DNA from: Brugia malayi
Taxonomy: Eukaryota > Nematoda > Chromadorea > Rhabditida > Onchocercidae
Assembly (NCBI RefSeq): GCF_000002995.4
Contig: NW_025062475.1
Location: 6,080,187-6,144,186, forward strand
Length of the DNA: 64,000 nucleotides
Direction: 5' to 3'
Part shown: positions 25,801 to 40,800 of the stretch, one piece after another
How the letters are laid out: every line of letters starts with the position of its first letter
How positions within the stretch are numbered: the first letter of the stretch is position 1
Made by a program: the position numbers and the translations under genes
The notes under the pieces: generated by a model
Databases searched by the model: none
Seen by the model: the letters and a program-made list of their open reading frames with translations, nothing else
Told to the model about the DNA's origin: nothing

Positions 25801-28800
25801 TACCGCTAGGTTATGTTTTGACACAACTGAAAGCTCATGTTGTAAATGGTATTGATGGAGATAACGAGCAGATAAGGTTTGATATTACAATACCACATTT
25901 ATAATATAAATTAATATTAGCAAAGTTTAAAAATCATTCGGTCATTTTTCTTCTGATCTGTATTATGCTAAAAATTATGTCGGAAAATGAAACTGGAAAC
26001 TTTCAGAACATATGCTTTAATTTCAAAGTTAATCCAAATCCATCAGTTGGTTGATTCTGCGAATATTTTAATAATTAATAAGTAGGAAGCCATTATTTTG
26101 ATATAGGATTAATTCTGGAGTATAAATTAAGAAAACTATTTCTAACAGGTATTCAATTTCAAACACTGACAAGCCCTTCTCTGTTGATGAAAATAATGGA
26201 TATTTAAGAGTAATCAAATGGCTTGACTACGAAAATGTTTCATCCTATCGTTTTGAAGTTTCTGCTAAGGTTAGCATTTTTTTTTGTTCAACATTCCAAT
26301 GTGGAAACTATAGATCAGTCAATACAATTATTGGGAGGAAGACTGGGTGAACCATGAAATATTTATCTCATAAATTAATTAGATCTTACTTATAGCAAAC
26401 TACTGGCAAGCTTAGGTGAGAGAATGGTTTAGAAGATATCATGATGGAATAGTTTTTTTTTTTTTTTTTTTTCAGCTTTTGGATAGTACTTTGGAAGCAA
26501 AGAAAGCGGTAGAGGTGATAGTGGCAGACAGCAATGACCACTGTCCAACTTTCGCTGTGAAATGGACTCGAGGTGACCCTATTGGTAAGCTATTTATAAG
26601 ATTTCTAATTTTTCTGGTACAGAAGAATAAATGGAGGGTTTTTTTTTTTTTTTGCAATATTTCTTTAACTTTTATTGTTTTACTCAGATTAATTTATCTA
26701 GGAAAAGCTTAAAAGGCAAACAAAAATTCTCTGTCTTAACAAAAAACAGTCACAATATCAATGAATAACATGGTGACATGACACATTGGTTGAAAGATCT
26801 GTCATTGCCATCTTAGTTTTTTCTACGCTTGAATTCTAAGCATTTCAGATTTTTTCCAGGGAAATGAAATTTTTATCATCAGTTTTAATGATTCGCTGAA
26901 AAATATTATTTTTTTTTTTTTTTTAAATCCAAGACTTTTTTAATCCAGGAAATAAATATTGGCATTTTTAAGCATTAGTAAATTTGAATTAAATTTGCAG
27001 CTTTATCTCGAAATTATCCGATCAACAAAGTTTTGTTTAAAGCAGAAGCACTGGATATCGACAGTGGTGCAAATGGCCGCATCCGATATGAACTGATCGG
27101 TGAAACTGTTACCATTATGAGGATCTTTACTGTCATCCCTGATTCAGGCGAAGTATATCATCTACTTGCAGAACAGTGTGCTTAGTAAAATCATATTTTT
27201 TAATTTTCAAAAATGATATCTTTATCGAATATGAAAGTTGGAACGAAAATTCACTCTTTCAGGTTGTATTACAGCAAAAACCACCAGATAATGAATCTCA
27301 ATGGAAGCTTAGGATTAGAGCATCTGATGCCGGGTGGCCGTTTCCGCGAAGTAGTGAAGTATTGATTAGCATATATATAAGTGGTACAAACCCACCTCCG
27401 AAAACGAAGCCATCGTTTCTACGAAAACCGCAAAACGACCATTCACCAGTTTTCATGAAGCAAACTGTATTTGTCGTATCAGCGGATACTCCACCTGGAA
27501 AGGTATCTTCCTTTACTAAATTGAAATTTTCGTTCTCAACTAATGCATCAGTATTTCTCCGCTTCTTCATCTCTCACCACATAAATCTGCATGCACTGAG
27601 ATATTGCTGAAAGTAATAAGAAATTGATTTTGTAGATGAAGTAAATATTTAGTATTTAAGGACGAGGGGGAGGAAAGAATTTCAAATTTAAATCATTCGT
27701 TCTTCAAATTATGCATAATTTCATTTAATAGTAACAGTATGGCAATATAAGTGCTTATAAAAGTGATGATAATATTGTGATTTTTTTATGCACTTGATGA
27801 ATGCGAAGTAATAGTAATCCTTAAGAGTTCCTTTTGTTATTTATATATCATTTCTCTGCGATGTAATCAATCTGTCACTCATAATGTCTCATACTTATTA
27901 ATGAATTAGTGTTTATAATTGTATGAAGACGATTTATGCATACAGTAGAAGTTAGATTAAAATCAGTCTTTAAGGTGGTGGGACGAATTGAATCTCATGA
28001 CGATGATATGGGCTATGCCGGCTTGATACGATTCGGCACTTTCGATAAATTTTTTGCACTAGAACCATTTACTGGTGAAGTCGTTTTGCTGGCACCATTG
28101 GGAGAGCTTTTGAGAAACAAAAATAAAAAAAAGCAAATGGAATATATCGTTGAAATAATTGCCTGTGATTGGGGACAACCTGTTCGATGCACTAATGGAA
28201 CAGTCACATTCTTGATCACTGAAGCCAATGTATATAGGCCACACTTCGAGAAGGTATTAAAAACTTTTTGAACTCAGTTAGAAATAAAAGTAACTGATTT
28301 GGTTAACAAAGATACTGTTCTATAACTGGGAAGAATTCGATAAAGATCAAATATGATTCTTATCTTGGTTCTTACTCTTCTAACAATAGTTAATATTCTG
28401 TTTTCCAATTCTATCAATATTTCAGCCTTATTATCGCGTGCATATAGCGGAAGATACTACAATTGGAACCAAGTTTCTAGCAGTATTAGCCCAGGATAAT
28501 GATTATGGTGACAACGGACAAGTCGGATATCAAATAATCGATTCACAGAATCATTTTCAAATTGACGAGAACACTGGTGTTTTACAAGTTATGACGAAAC
28601 TCGATCGCGAAGAAGTGGCTTTTCATCGGTAGATCGCTACCTGCAAATTATTACGCACATTTTTTAGCGAAGGACACAATTTTTTTTTTTTTAATCAATT
28701 TTAGACTGAAAAGATGGATTAATTTTAGACGGAAAAGTGCCTTTTAGACTTACGATTATGGCTTTCGATCATGGACATCCGATGAAAGTCACATTTGTAA

Positions 28801-28865
28801 ATGTCACAGTTGTCCTCACTGATATTAATGATAATGCTCCCTTATGTGTCGAGCCTATTCGGAAG
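22875..28865 (+). other. cdh-4: Fat-like cadherin exons 1-14: signal peptide and cadherin repeats 1-7
   Basis: Exons: 22875-22967, 23336-23473, 23670-23771, 24198-24350, 24559-24879, 25127-25358, 25639-25876, 26149-26269, 26476-26584, 27001-27152, 27263-27502, 27975-28253, 28426-28628, 28748-28865. Exon 1 holds the signal peptide. Repeat 1 ends at DQNDAGPIF, repeat 4 at DSNDHCPTF and repeat 7 at DINDNAPLC. Repeats 2 and 3 lack the usual linker. Repeat 2 has an extra basic and Asn-rich loop, and repeat 5 has a Pro/Lys-rich insert. The acceptor before exon 7 (attattggag) is poor. It was chosen because it restores phase and gives IWPQADWFIQLKA, a credible cadherin strand; a different small exon could exist in that intron. 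Confidence 0.78.
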
Positions 28866-31800
28866 GTATGAATTCTTAAAATTTGTTTAAATTGATAGTA
28901 ATAATAAAAATCAGCGCTCGATTTTTTTTTTTTTTTAGATCATCAATTGGCGGTAATTATACAGAATTGTTTATTTTGCTTTGTGTTTTATACCACTTTT
29001 TTCCGACTAATAACTAATATTACTTTTGAAACATACTCCCCTATCAACCTGTTCTTTCTTCTTTTTCTTACTATACTGTCACAATATATGTAAATGATAA
29101 GCGCTATTATCTTAATATTTCAGATAATAATTCCGGAAGATTATCCAAATAACGCCTTACTAACGTGTGTAGCAGCATGGGATCCTGATGAAGGTAAAAA
29201 TGGTAAAGTAGCATATACATTTGATACTATCATAGAAACGTCCCTTACGTTACCGTTCCGTATACAAGAAGATACAGGATGTATTTTTGTGAACACTGAT
29301 GAGCCATTTGATTTCGAAACGATTAATCGGTACAATTTATCAGTAGAAGTGAGTTGTTTGCTTTTGAATTATTCACCTGTTAGCTGCTAATTAATTTCTT
29401 CATCTTACTATTTTATCAGTCAAATGTAAAAATGACAACATTCCTAAAAATGCTATGTTGATGAAATGCAGGCAATGGATAATGGTGAACCGATGTTAAG
29501 TTCTATATGTACAGTACTGGTGGAGTTTTCGGATGTAAATGAAAATTTGTTTCCGCCACTTTTCGATGATATTGCGCGCGAAGCAACTGTTTATGGTAAA
29601 GAAGGCATTTTATGCTCGAATTAAATGCCATAAAGATTTTCATGAATGCGAGAAATTTAGGACTTCTATCAGTTAATCACGGGGTACTTCCACGATTTGT
29701 GAGCATTTCAATTATTTGATAAGATTTTGCAGAAAATGTGCCGCTTTGGACCGAAGTTTTTGCTCTGAAGGCCGTTGACCCGGACAGTCCAGAGATGCCT
29801 GTAAAGTATACTGTTATTGACGGTGATGGAATCAGTTCCTTTATTATTGATTCGGAAGGTATCAGGAGGATTCCAGTTCAGGATTAAATTTTCAAAAATA
29901 TATCTAAAAAAACATTTAAAAATATATATCTGAAAATTATTTGTCCTATGCACTCAACGATTTTCCATTTTCCGGATCACTTTTTGTTGTCCTTTATACA
30001 AGATTTTTTAGTAGAATTTTTTCGGAATTACTGATGAAAAATTAAAAAATATGTTGCTATTTAATTCCACTTTTAGTATTTTTCTAATTTACATATATTA
30101 TAAATTTTCAGGAATATTACGGACTTCAATTGTTCTTGACCGTGAAGCATGCGATTCCTATTGGTTAACAATTGAAGCTTGTGATATGAACCCAGTTCCG
30201 CTTTGTTCTGTCCTTCATGTATTTGTTCGCGTTCTGGACATAAATGATCATATACCTCTATCCATACATCCTATCTATTTTTCCACTATTCCGGAAAATT
30301 CACCCGAAGATACAGTCATTACTAAAGTATTAACTTGTTTTCTATAAAAAAAGACTAACATTATTTCTGATATATCAAAATCAAGCCCTATATTTATCCA
30401 TTGCTCAAATTACTGCTTCTTTTATCAGTTGTTGTATTTCAGGTTGAAGCTGAAGATAAAGATGATCTTTCGGATCGTCATGATATTACGAATATACGTT
30501 TTAAAATAGTTAGCGGTGATCCTCAAAGCTTCTTTGCAATCGATTCCAAAACAGGTCGATTATAAATATTTTATAGGAACATTTAGTTTCTCGACTGAAT
30601 CAAATCATAGGAACATTTAATTTCACGATTGAATCAAAACTACGGTGTATTTTTTTCAGGACTTATGTTTAATTTCAGGTTACATAGTAACTCGTGGGAA
30701 AAGACGCTTGGACCGTGAAACTCAAAAAGAGCATGTTATTGTGGTAGAAATCTGCGACCAAGGTCATCCAAAATTATGTACTACTGTGTCAGTAGTAATA
30801 ACTATCACTGACCTAAATGATAATTTACCTTTGTTCAAGCAAACAACTTACAACTTCAATGTGCCAGCTGACAAAATTGGTGAATTGTGCAGGTGAGCGC
30901 ACATGTCGTCATCACTATCATCGGTTAACCACTTCTGTAAACTTTATGCAATCTTAAAAGTGAAAGAGCATCGATCAGTTCTGAATAAATTGAAGGAAGT
31001 TTAGATGAGAAAACCAAAAAATTTAAACTTGTATTCTTATTTCTCATAATTTAAGAGTATTTGCTATGGATATTGATGAAGGACAAAATGCTCGTATATT
31101 ATATAATTTCACTGAAGCGGATCCACGATTCTCTATTGATTCTGACGGCCAAATAATTACAACTGATTCTCTAAAGGAAAACGAAAATTATCAGTTAACT
31201 ATTAAGGTACACCCATTTCATTTTATTCCCACCAATATCAAATTTTAAAAATTTATACTAATATTAGGTTTACCTTTTTGAACATTACTTTTTACCTGAT
31301 AGATGAGTTAATTATGGAACACATGTTGAGTCTAATTTGATTTAAATTATCAATAAATACATAAGTAATCCCAATTCATTTGCAGGCAAGTGACATGGGT
31401 CAACCATTGCAAACATCATCACCAGTTTTGGTCACTTTGAATGCTGTTAGAAGGCACACAAAAAAAACTGTATATTTTAATTTCAAATTAAAATTGAGTA
31501 ATTTCAGAATAGTATAAAATTAGTTCCATGAAATTTTGTAATTTTCTGGTTGAAAAAGAAAACTGTAAAGGTAAATGGTAAACCGAAATTACTGAACGAG
31601 AATCGTTGGTCTCGACTATCGATATCGGATGCAGATAGCATCGGTGAAACAATTGGATTGATTGAGGCCGAGGATCCAGATGGAGATCAATTATGGTGGA
31701 AAATCACTGATGGCAATCCAAACAATACGTTTGCCATAAGGTTATTCTTTCGTTGTAAACCAATGTACCATTTTAAAAAGTAGTTTAAAAAGCTTTCTGA

Positions 31801-34800
31801 TTGATTTAAAAGAATCTACTCTTTATGATACATCTTATTTTCGTGAATTTAAAAAAATGATCAATTAGTAATTAGAAAGCAGATGTTGAAGAAATGCAAA
31901 CAACCGATGTATAAACAAAAATGCATATGAACCAAAACCAAGTATCGAGATTGGAATATTATATTTTTGCATGAAGTATTTTTTATATATTTCACCACAT
32001 TCATATAATACATTGCATTGCTGTGTTTCAGCTGTGATGCTGGAGAATTGTATTTGGCAAAGAGTCTTGATTTGATCAAAAAGAATATTACTATAGTGAA
32101 ATTAAAATTCACAGTAGATGATGGCCTTGATACTACAGAAGGAGTGGTTAGTTTTGTAGTTTAACATGTTCAAATATGTTTAAAAAAACCAGAAAGGATA
32201 AATTAGAATGAAATAGACATATAATACATACATATAATACAGGAAAAGGCTTACTAATGAGCTATAAATAACCTAGGAGCATAAGTTGATAAGAGAAAAA
32301 ACTTGTCGGTATCATAAATTGCAGGTATTGATTGAAATATCCCGAAAATATCGACCTGAATTTGATGCCCATTATCATAAAATTCTTGTGCCGAAAACAG
32401 CACCGATAGGAACAGTAGTGCATACCTTGAAAGCTACTATTGAAAAGCTAAATGACTCCATTAGTGATCGAGGAATAATTTTTGGAATACATGTGGTAGA
32501 AGATATCGCTGTCACCGATATATTACTAATTAATCCAAGGTAAATAATGATGAATTGCACAAAATCTTAAGCTTTGTATTTTCAGACTTAGTTCAATAAT
32601 TTGTTTCATATTACAGTTCCGGAGAAGTGGTTATTGCTGAACCGCTCAATAATATCGTTACCAACTTCTTTATAATAGTAGTATACGCTCGTTTCAATCA
32701 AATGATTAACTATGCACAACTTGGTATATCATTGTTTGATGAGACAAAAACGCCACCAAAATTCGTTGTTTCTGAATATTTCACAACCATTTCAACAAGG
32801 TCTGAACGAACAAAGCATTGTTAATAATTAACTCAATTACCGCTTAAATATAGCCAAACTTAAATTGTTTTTTCTTTTTTTTTTTTTAGTTCCTTAATTC
32901 ATTGGCTAACTCATAAAGCTAAATGAATAACTCATAGATCAAACAATAGAAATATATATCAGTTAAGAAAACTGATACCACTTACATTGAAGATTAATGA
33001 GATTATTTCATCGTAGCTTAAAGCTTACCTACTCTAAATTTTGTTTTCCAAATTTTAAATCAGTTATCTTAGGACATATTTTTGTTTGAAAGGAATACTT
33101 CCTCGTTGTAGCTTACCGGTTGGAACACCAGTTTTGACAGTGCGTGCATACGATTCGGATCACAGTAGTATCCAATATTCGATCATCGAAGGTACTTAAA
33201 ATTGAAAAATTAATTTCGATCAGTGTTATCTGACTGTCTTGTGATAGTAACTGAACTTTAGTTCAACTTTGTATTCTGTTACTTATTTAATTCAAATTCA
33301 CAGGCAATGAAGACGGTCACTTTGCGATCAATGAATATAGTGGTGAGATTAGAACATCTCAGCTGATATCATATAATCATGAGAGAACAACGTTGATAGT
33401 ACAGGCTAGTATCCAGAAAAATAGTAGTTTAACTGACCGATGTAGCGTTCGAATAAACATACTCAATGATGACCTCGGACGCGTCAATTTCCCTCAGTAA
33501 GTTTAAATTTTGATTTAAATTAATCCTTGTTCTCTTATCAGTATTATCTATTTATTCAGATCTTACAAATATTTTGTGAAATATTTCGAATCAAAGTTTC
33601 AGAAATTTGGTAATAGCTGTCTAAAACCTTAAAATCAGTGAGATTTTGAAATTGATCAAGAAGAGAAGCAAAATAAACAAATGAGTGAGAGGAGAGAAAA
33701 GGGTGGAAAATAAATGAGATGGTACATTTGACAGTCTGTTGAAAATTCCGGTCAAAATTCACTATTTTATCCTGAAGACATCAGGATCTGTAACACAAGT
33801 TTTCTTAATCTTAATATCATTTTATCATAATATCCAAATTTTACGATGAGCTCATTTTTCAGACCATCGTATTCTCTAACGGTACACGAATCTACACCAC
33901 CCAATACAATTGTTTACATATTAAAGACAAATAGTGTTATGAGCATTCGCTATAGTTTTCGTGATCCATGTCCGTTCCTCTCAGTACATCCGATTTCCGG
34001 AGTTATCTCTATAAAACTGGTCACTAGTGCTGCGTCAGTTCCTCACACTTGTATTGCCATAGCACGAAATTCGCTTGGAACTGAAGATTTCATGGAACTG
34101 AAAATCAATGTAAGCTTTCCTTACAATTATTACAAATTATTGTATCTTTTTTTCTTCTTTCTGACCCATTGACCCGACCGTTTTAAGGAGCAAGAGGTCA
34201 TTCTGGGTCTTACTGACTCATCCACTACAAAAGTAAAAGAGGAAATTATATAACTAAGTTAAAGGGCGTGGATAGTAGTAAGAATAAGGAGCACTATAAA
34301 GTTAAAATGAAGAGCAATGTTTGATACCAGAAAGAACGAACAAAGGAAAATTTTATTTAGACGTCTTTGACATTTGCATCTTAACCTTCTGTTCACAACT
34401 GATGACTTTTCTGTGAGTTTGATTTGATTTCTTATCTGTGAACACTTCCGGCAGCGCTGAATTTAAACTTCTTTAGAAATTCGACCGTTTCAGGTTGTTA
34501 GTGAGAATCAGTATGCACCGTACTTCAGTAGTACCGTTTATCAAGGATATATTTATGAAAATATGCCGCTAAGTTTGATTTTTCACTTTCAACATTAGAG
34601 TATCAAATTTTAACGAAACTTGTCTACTCAGTCAAATATTCATTGTCTTTAGAATTATTGATTTTTAACTCGCAATGAGAAATCCTTTTTTAGACTCATC
34701 GGTGTTGTTAGAAGATGGTCGTCAATTGCTTGTGAAGGCGATTGATCATGACAGAGGAATTAATGGGCTTGTTACCTATTGTATTGTTTCACCACTTGAG

Positions 34801-37800
34801 CCATACTTTACTATTGACTACATCTCTGGTGCCATTCTAACGAAAAGGGAAATTGACTTCGAGAAAGTTGGTGCTTTTATGAATGTATTCGAAGAGCTAG
34901 CAAAAATAAATGTCGTCGATACTCGCACTATTAGGCAGATGACAGATGTCAGCAATTAATGTAGATTGTCAACAAAAGTGAAAAAAAAAGAGTGGCTTCT
35001 TTAACACTTTAACATAAGATGTTAACCAAAATCTTTAGTTTTAATTTAATTCCCGTTTATATTTTCAAAGATGCAATTGTTGAGCTGTTTGCTAATTGCC
35101 TTATCAATATATCTAGAATTCTTCATCTAGATTACATCCTCGTTCTTATCTTGGCAAATTGGTAATGTTATTAGTTTATCAATAGTCATATTAAAAAAGG
35201 CACTTTTTTGCCTTTGATCTGTTGATAAAGAATTATTGATTTTTTAATACCGATTAAAAGATATACCCGAGATTAATTGAACACTTATCAGCTTCACTTA
35301 TCAGCGTCTGGAAACTGATTAATGATTACATTTCAGGTAAAACATTGGTCATTTTATGTTCAAGCAAGTGATTCTGCACCACAAGTGTTAACATCGCCAG
35401 TACCGGCCTTAGTTGAAATAATGGTTTTTGATATGAATGATGAGCCACCCTCTTTCATTCAAGAGTACTACAATGCAACACTTTTTCTACCGACTCTTAA
35501 AAGTAAGGGAAAATTTCACTTGCCTTTTAACTTGCAAATTTATTAATCTGTACATTTTGATTTTGAATTATGTAAGCTGAAAAATGAATGTCACCACGAT
35601 CAGGGCTATCAAGTAATCGACTGATTAAATGTAACCACCCTTTCAAGAGTCACCTTTGTAATTAGCTGATTCTTCCCTGTACAAATTCAGTGTTGAGTTA
35701 ATTTAAAAGCAGTTGTGTCGTTGTAATAAGATAATTTGATAATTAGATCTGTAATGGATGTTTGAAAATATTTTTTCAGACACAACGGTATGTTATGTGA
35801 CAGCAATCGACGTGGACACAGTAGGTATATTACGTTACGCCATTATCGCATCTGACGATAGTCAATTATTCGCTATAGAAGAATTTACGGGTCGTATTTA
35901 TACGAGTGGCAATAGTTCCGCTGATTACGCAAAAAGCGACTATGAGGTAACTGTTGCATTATCTCTCATATCTTTTAAAAGTGAACCTTAATTCCAACTT
36001 TTTGAGGACACATAGCAAATTTCATAATGAAATCTTTATGTAATTTAGATTATGGAGAAACGCTACGTTTCAGTTCTATTGTTTTGACCGAAATCTATGA
36101 AATACGAAAGACAGAATTGCAATAAGTTTCAAAGTGAATTATTAAGCTTCACTTTTAGATTAACTTAGTCGTATCAGACGGCTTAAAATCAGATTCTACA
36201 GTCCTATTGGTTCGTACTGAAAACACTTCTGAAACTGGAAGTACGATTAAGTTTTTGGCAACAAACTATGAAGCAGTGATAACAGAAAACATGACATCGT
36301 CTATAATGGTGCAATTGTTGACTGTCTGTGCCATCAGTACGGTAAATGGTAGCCTTCTGTACAGCATTTTAAATCCAAGTAGTTATTTCATAGTCGGTGT
36401 TACATCCGGAATTATCAGTTGGACTGGTACAGCTATTGATCGGGAAAAAATGCCCGTAGTGAAACTAATTGTTCAGGTATGATTTTAGCACACTTGTCAT
36501 TTCTTTTTCTAGCTTTATTAAGAGCTTTTATATTTTCTTTTTTTCTAAATTGGTAAAATAATTGATGAAAAATATTAGTGTACTGCTTAGGAAGATTTAT
36601 TTTTGGCTGTAAAAATGATAGAACAAAGAAATCTCACTGAGAAATTAAAAATTTCCAGGCACGGCTATCAAATGGTGCTAACGAGCGAGCACAAAGTATT
36701 GTGACAATCAAAGTTGAGGACAAAAACGATTGCGAGCCACGCTTCATTGGTCTTCCCTATGAGCTTACTATCCCGCGTGATATTAAACTTGCTGATAAAG
36801 TGACCAATGTAAAGGCTGTCGATGCTGATGAGGGATTCAACGGTGCTGTTAGGTTCGTTACAGATGTGATTAAATTGAATTGAACAGAAAGGACGTATTT
36901 TCTAACAAAATTTTAAATCCTTCTCACCGGATACTTTTATGAAATCTACGTAACGGAAAAAAAGTCGGTTAAAGTCTTTTAAATAAGAACTTACAAAGTT
37001 AGATTCTAAGTAAGTAACTCCAGCAATGACACTTAAAACACTTCACTATTAGTTTTATAATTTGTAATGAAACGTTTCACCTATTTTAACTTAACTTAAA
37101 CGGTAAATAAACCTTACTTAACCATATACAACTACTTATTTCAGGTATAAATTGAAAACAAGCACGGAGTATTTTGATATTAATGAGTACGATGGGAAGA
37201 TCGTTATCAGTCGATCGCTTGAAATTGCTAACTTCGATAGTGTTTCACTAGAAGTTATTGCTGAAGATCAAGGTGAGCAAAAGATTGAAATTATTTTAAA
37301 GAAATTAAAGGAGAATTATTTATATTTTTTATTAAGTAATCATGTATTAGATCGTTATACATTCTTCATTTCTTATATAGCTTTCAACCGATTAATAGAA
37401 ATTAGAGATTCCGAACTTTCCAATTGACTTTAAATTAAGAAATCAAAAAAATTTTCAAGCGAAAATTTTGGATAATTTCTGTTTTAGGAGAACCCTCTCT
37501 ATCATCATCGGCTCATGTTGTGATACACATTGTTGATAGGAATATACCAATATTTGGTAATCGTTATCAGGAAGCCCATATTCTGGAAAGTGCAGCACCC
37601 GGTTCCTTGGTAACAAATGTTCATGCAGCAAGCATTGTAGGAGGTAGGATCGGCTATGCTATCAAATCTGGAAATGATGAAAATCGCTTCAGAATTGACT
37701 TTGACACAGGTAATTTTTCGGCTTCAATGTTAAATTGAACAGGAGGAAGTCTGTTAAATTTGATTCATATTTGCTTTTGCTGAAACAATATTCAAATTTC

Positions 37801-40800
37801 AATTATGTAACCTTGAAAAAAGCAGATCGTAGTTTATATTTTTTCATTTTCCAATCAGATTTATTCATCTTAGTTTCCATTTGTAATTAATTTGAAAGTT
37901 TTATGATTCGATTGTTTTGTTAAACTGTGCCGCAAATTTTCTTTCAAATCACTTCTTATGCTATCAAATTAATAATTTTTCTTTATATATGTTTTATGAT
38001 TTTATCACTGTACTAACCATGTTATTTGCTCAGGTATGATAAACGTGCACAAACCGTTGGATCGAGAAAAATGCACCTTTTATAACCTAACTGTTGTTGC
38101 GATCGACGTCACTCGACAAGGAGTGCGGGCAGAAAGTTACGTGGTCGTGAACGTTGATGATATAAGTGATACTCCCCCTCACTTTACCCAATTTTTCTAT
38201 AGTATATCAGTCAGTGAATCGGCAGCTATTGGTACCCAACTTTTGCAGGTTAGCAGATTTTTAAATCATTTGCTTGCTTTTAATGGATCAAGTTTTCAAA
38301 GCTGTGATACTTCATATTTCCTATTACTCTGATATTAATGTTGATGTTGCCATTGCCATTCAGATAACATTTAGTAGTTCATCACCTCAAATTCCAGATT
38401 GAAGCAATTGATCCGGACATAAATGATAATCATATTTCATATGGAATTACTGGACCAAATGCTTCAGGTAATTTTCATGTATCTGCAAAACATTACCAGC
38501 AATGGATGGCTGAAAGATTTCGTAGTACAGAATTATTCTAATCATGTAATAGCTGGGAATTAAAAATTTGAATTCCGACTTTTCTAGTTCTATAATTAAT
38601 ATGAATTTTTATGTGAAGAAGCATAACTAGACATTATAGTGCTTTCCGTGGATCCTCGAAGTGGTGTTATATCACTCATGAAATCGCTCGATTTCGAAAC
38701 GATGCGCTTATTTAAATTTAAACTAACTGCTTCTGATTCTATGCAGTTAACGTCAGAAACAGTAAGCTTTTCAAATATTGATTTGATGCAATGTAAGAGA
38801 TGATAACATCATTTCATATTATGAAAAAATTTTTAACGCTTTTCTTTAAATCTTTTATTTTATGTGGCAGCTTGTTCCTTATAGCTCAGCTTGTTTCTTA
38901 TCACTTCAATTTTCAGGATTTGCTATTGCACGTTACGGATGCGAATGATGTTGCTCCAAGATTTATTTCAAAAACATTTAACAGCGTAGTAGAAAGTGAA
39001 ACTCCCATTAATCATTTCATTACGAAATTGGACGCTTCTGATGAGGTGACATGTCCAAATTTTACACCAATCTTTCTTAGAACTGAGTTTGAAAGTTTTC
39101 TTGAAGTTTATGAATCGCTGATTTCACAGTTATTAGGTTAAGGAACTAAAATATTAAAGGAGTCTTGAAATGTTGCAGGATATCATGTCAAATCTTGGAG
39201 ATGGCAATCGATTCCTGTTTTCCATCATAGACGGTGATGTAACCTTGCTGCAAATCAACCAGTCCACGGGTGTTGTATCACTGTTACGAGCAGTTGCTGA
39301 GGATGATCTTAACATTGGTAAAAAACACTTTAACGTTTCAGTCAGCGATGGTATTTTCACGGATTTTTGCTTGTTGATAGTGAAAATTGTCAGAAGCCCA
39401 AGTGAACACCAGTTACCACGTTTTGAGCGGATGCATTATTCTGCAGCTGTACAGGAAAATGGGTAAGGTATTATTTGATAGCCCCAATAAAATAATACAG
39501 TTACTTATAATGAGTAACTTAGATGATTGGAAGTTTTTTTTAGACCAATTGGTATGACTGTGATGACTGTTCAAGCGTATAATGGTATACCTCCTCTAAG
39601 ATATTCATTTAACGGTTGTCATGAAAATTGTTCTGGAATACTGAATATAGATGAAACGACAGGCAAAGTTTACACGAGGTTTGTTATCTGTCAACCATAG
39701 AAAATATGTAAGCACTTGTCCATCTTGTTTGCTAAAAAATTCAATTAAAAACCGAACTTTATAATAATTTTTTTTTAAAGAAATTTATTTGATTACGAAG
39801 CGCAACGCATTCATCAATTCGTCATTATGGTTACCGATGCTGGTGATCGATGTGCTTTTGCGACATTAACTTTGAGTGTAATTGATGAAAATGACAATAT
39901 CCCGCAATTTATCTCTTCAAAGGTTGAGATATCAGTACCGGTTGATTCACGTCCTGGAGAATCAGTTTTAATGGTGATTGTCTTAAACAGTTTATTCAAA
40001 TAATTCTGATCTGAACGATTACTAGAATCGCATCTCTCTTTCTTTCTTTTTTTCTTTTTGTTCTCGATTTTGTGATGAAATTGATATTTTGTCAAGACTG
40101 CTGCAAATTAAATGAATGTGTTAATAAAATCAAAGAAATCTTTCAGAGATTGTTAATTCAAACTTGCCCATTTCTAGGTATTTGCTTTTGATTACGATGT
40201 TGACGATGAGCTGGAATACAGTATTGTTGATAGTGATGAAATTCGTTCCAAATATTTTACAATTCATCCAAAACAAGGATTGATTAGTGTTAAGGAACTA
40301 TTAAATGATCTTGGTTTGTTGTTTTTATGTGTGGGCTAATTAGGAACAATTATTAATGTTTTGAATTTTGAATTCCTTTTTTCTTGGTTTTATCGGCTGA
40401 TTGCTTTATCTGCATTTCTTGTTATTTTAATATGCTTTATTCTGAACTGAACTGATTAGGATGTCAGATTCAGAGTTAGGTTTCGTTTGAAATTTGTGCG
40501 AGATTGTTGAGTCATTTTCAGTTGGTGAACAAATTTCTTTATTTGTTCGTGTGACGGACAGTGCAGATCCTCCTCATCAGAATGAAACATCTGTTATATT
40601 AAATGTCAGTCCGATTGTTCATCTTCCGAAATTTTCTACACAACATTTCCTTTTTTCGGTGTCGGAAGATGTGCCTATTGGAACAGTTGTGGGTCGTCTT
40701 CAACAGGATTCGCAACTCGGTAACATGTTTGAAATTAATTAAACTCAAAATTGAGATAGTAAAACTATTGCAGTACTAATTTGCTTGTTCACAGTGATGA

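Noticed and set aside
27298..27570. 90-codon minus-strand frame
   Set aside because: It is antisense to cadherin exon 11, whose + strand translation is a clear cadherin repeat.
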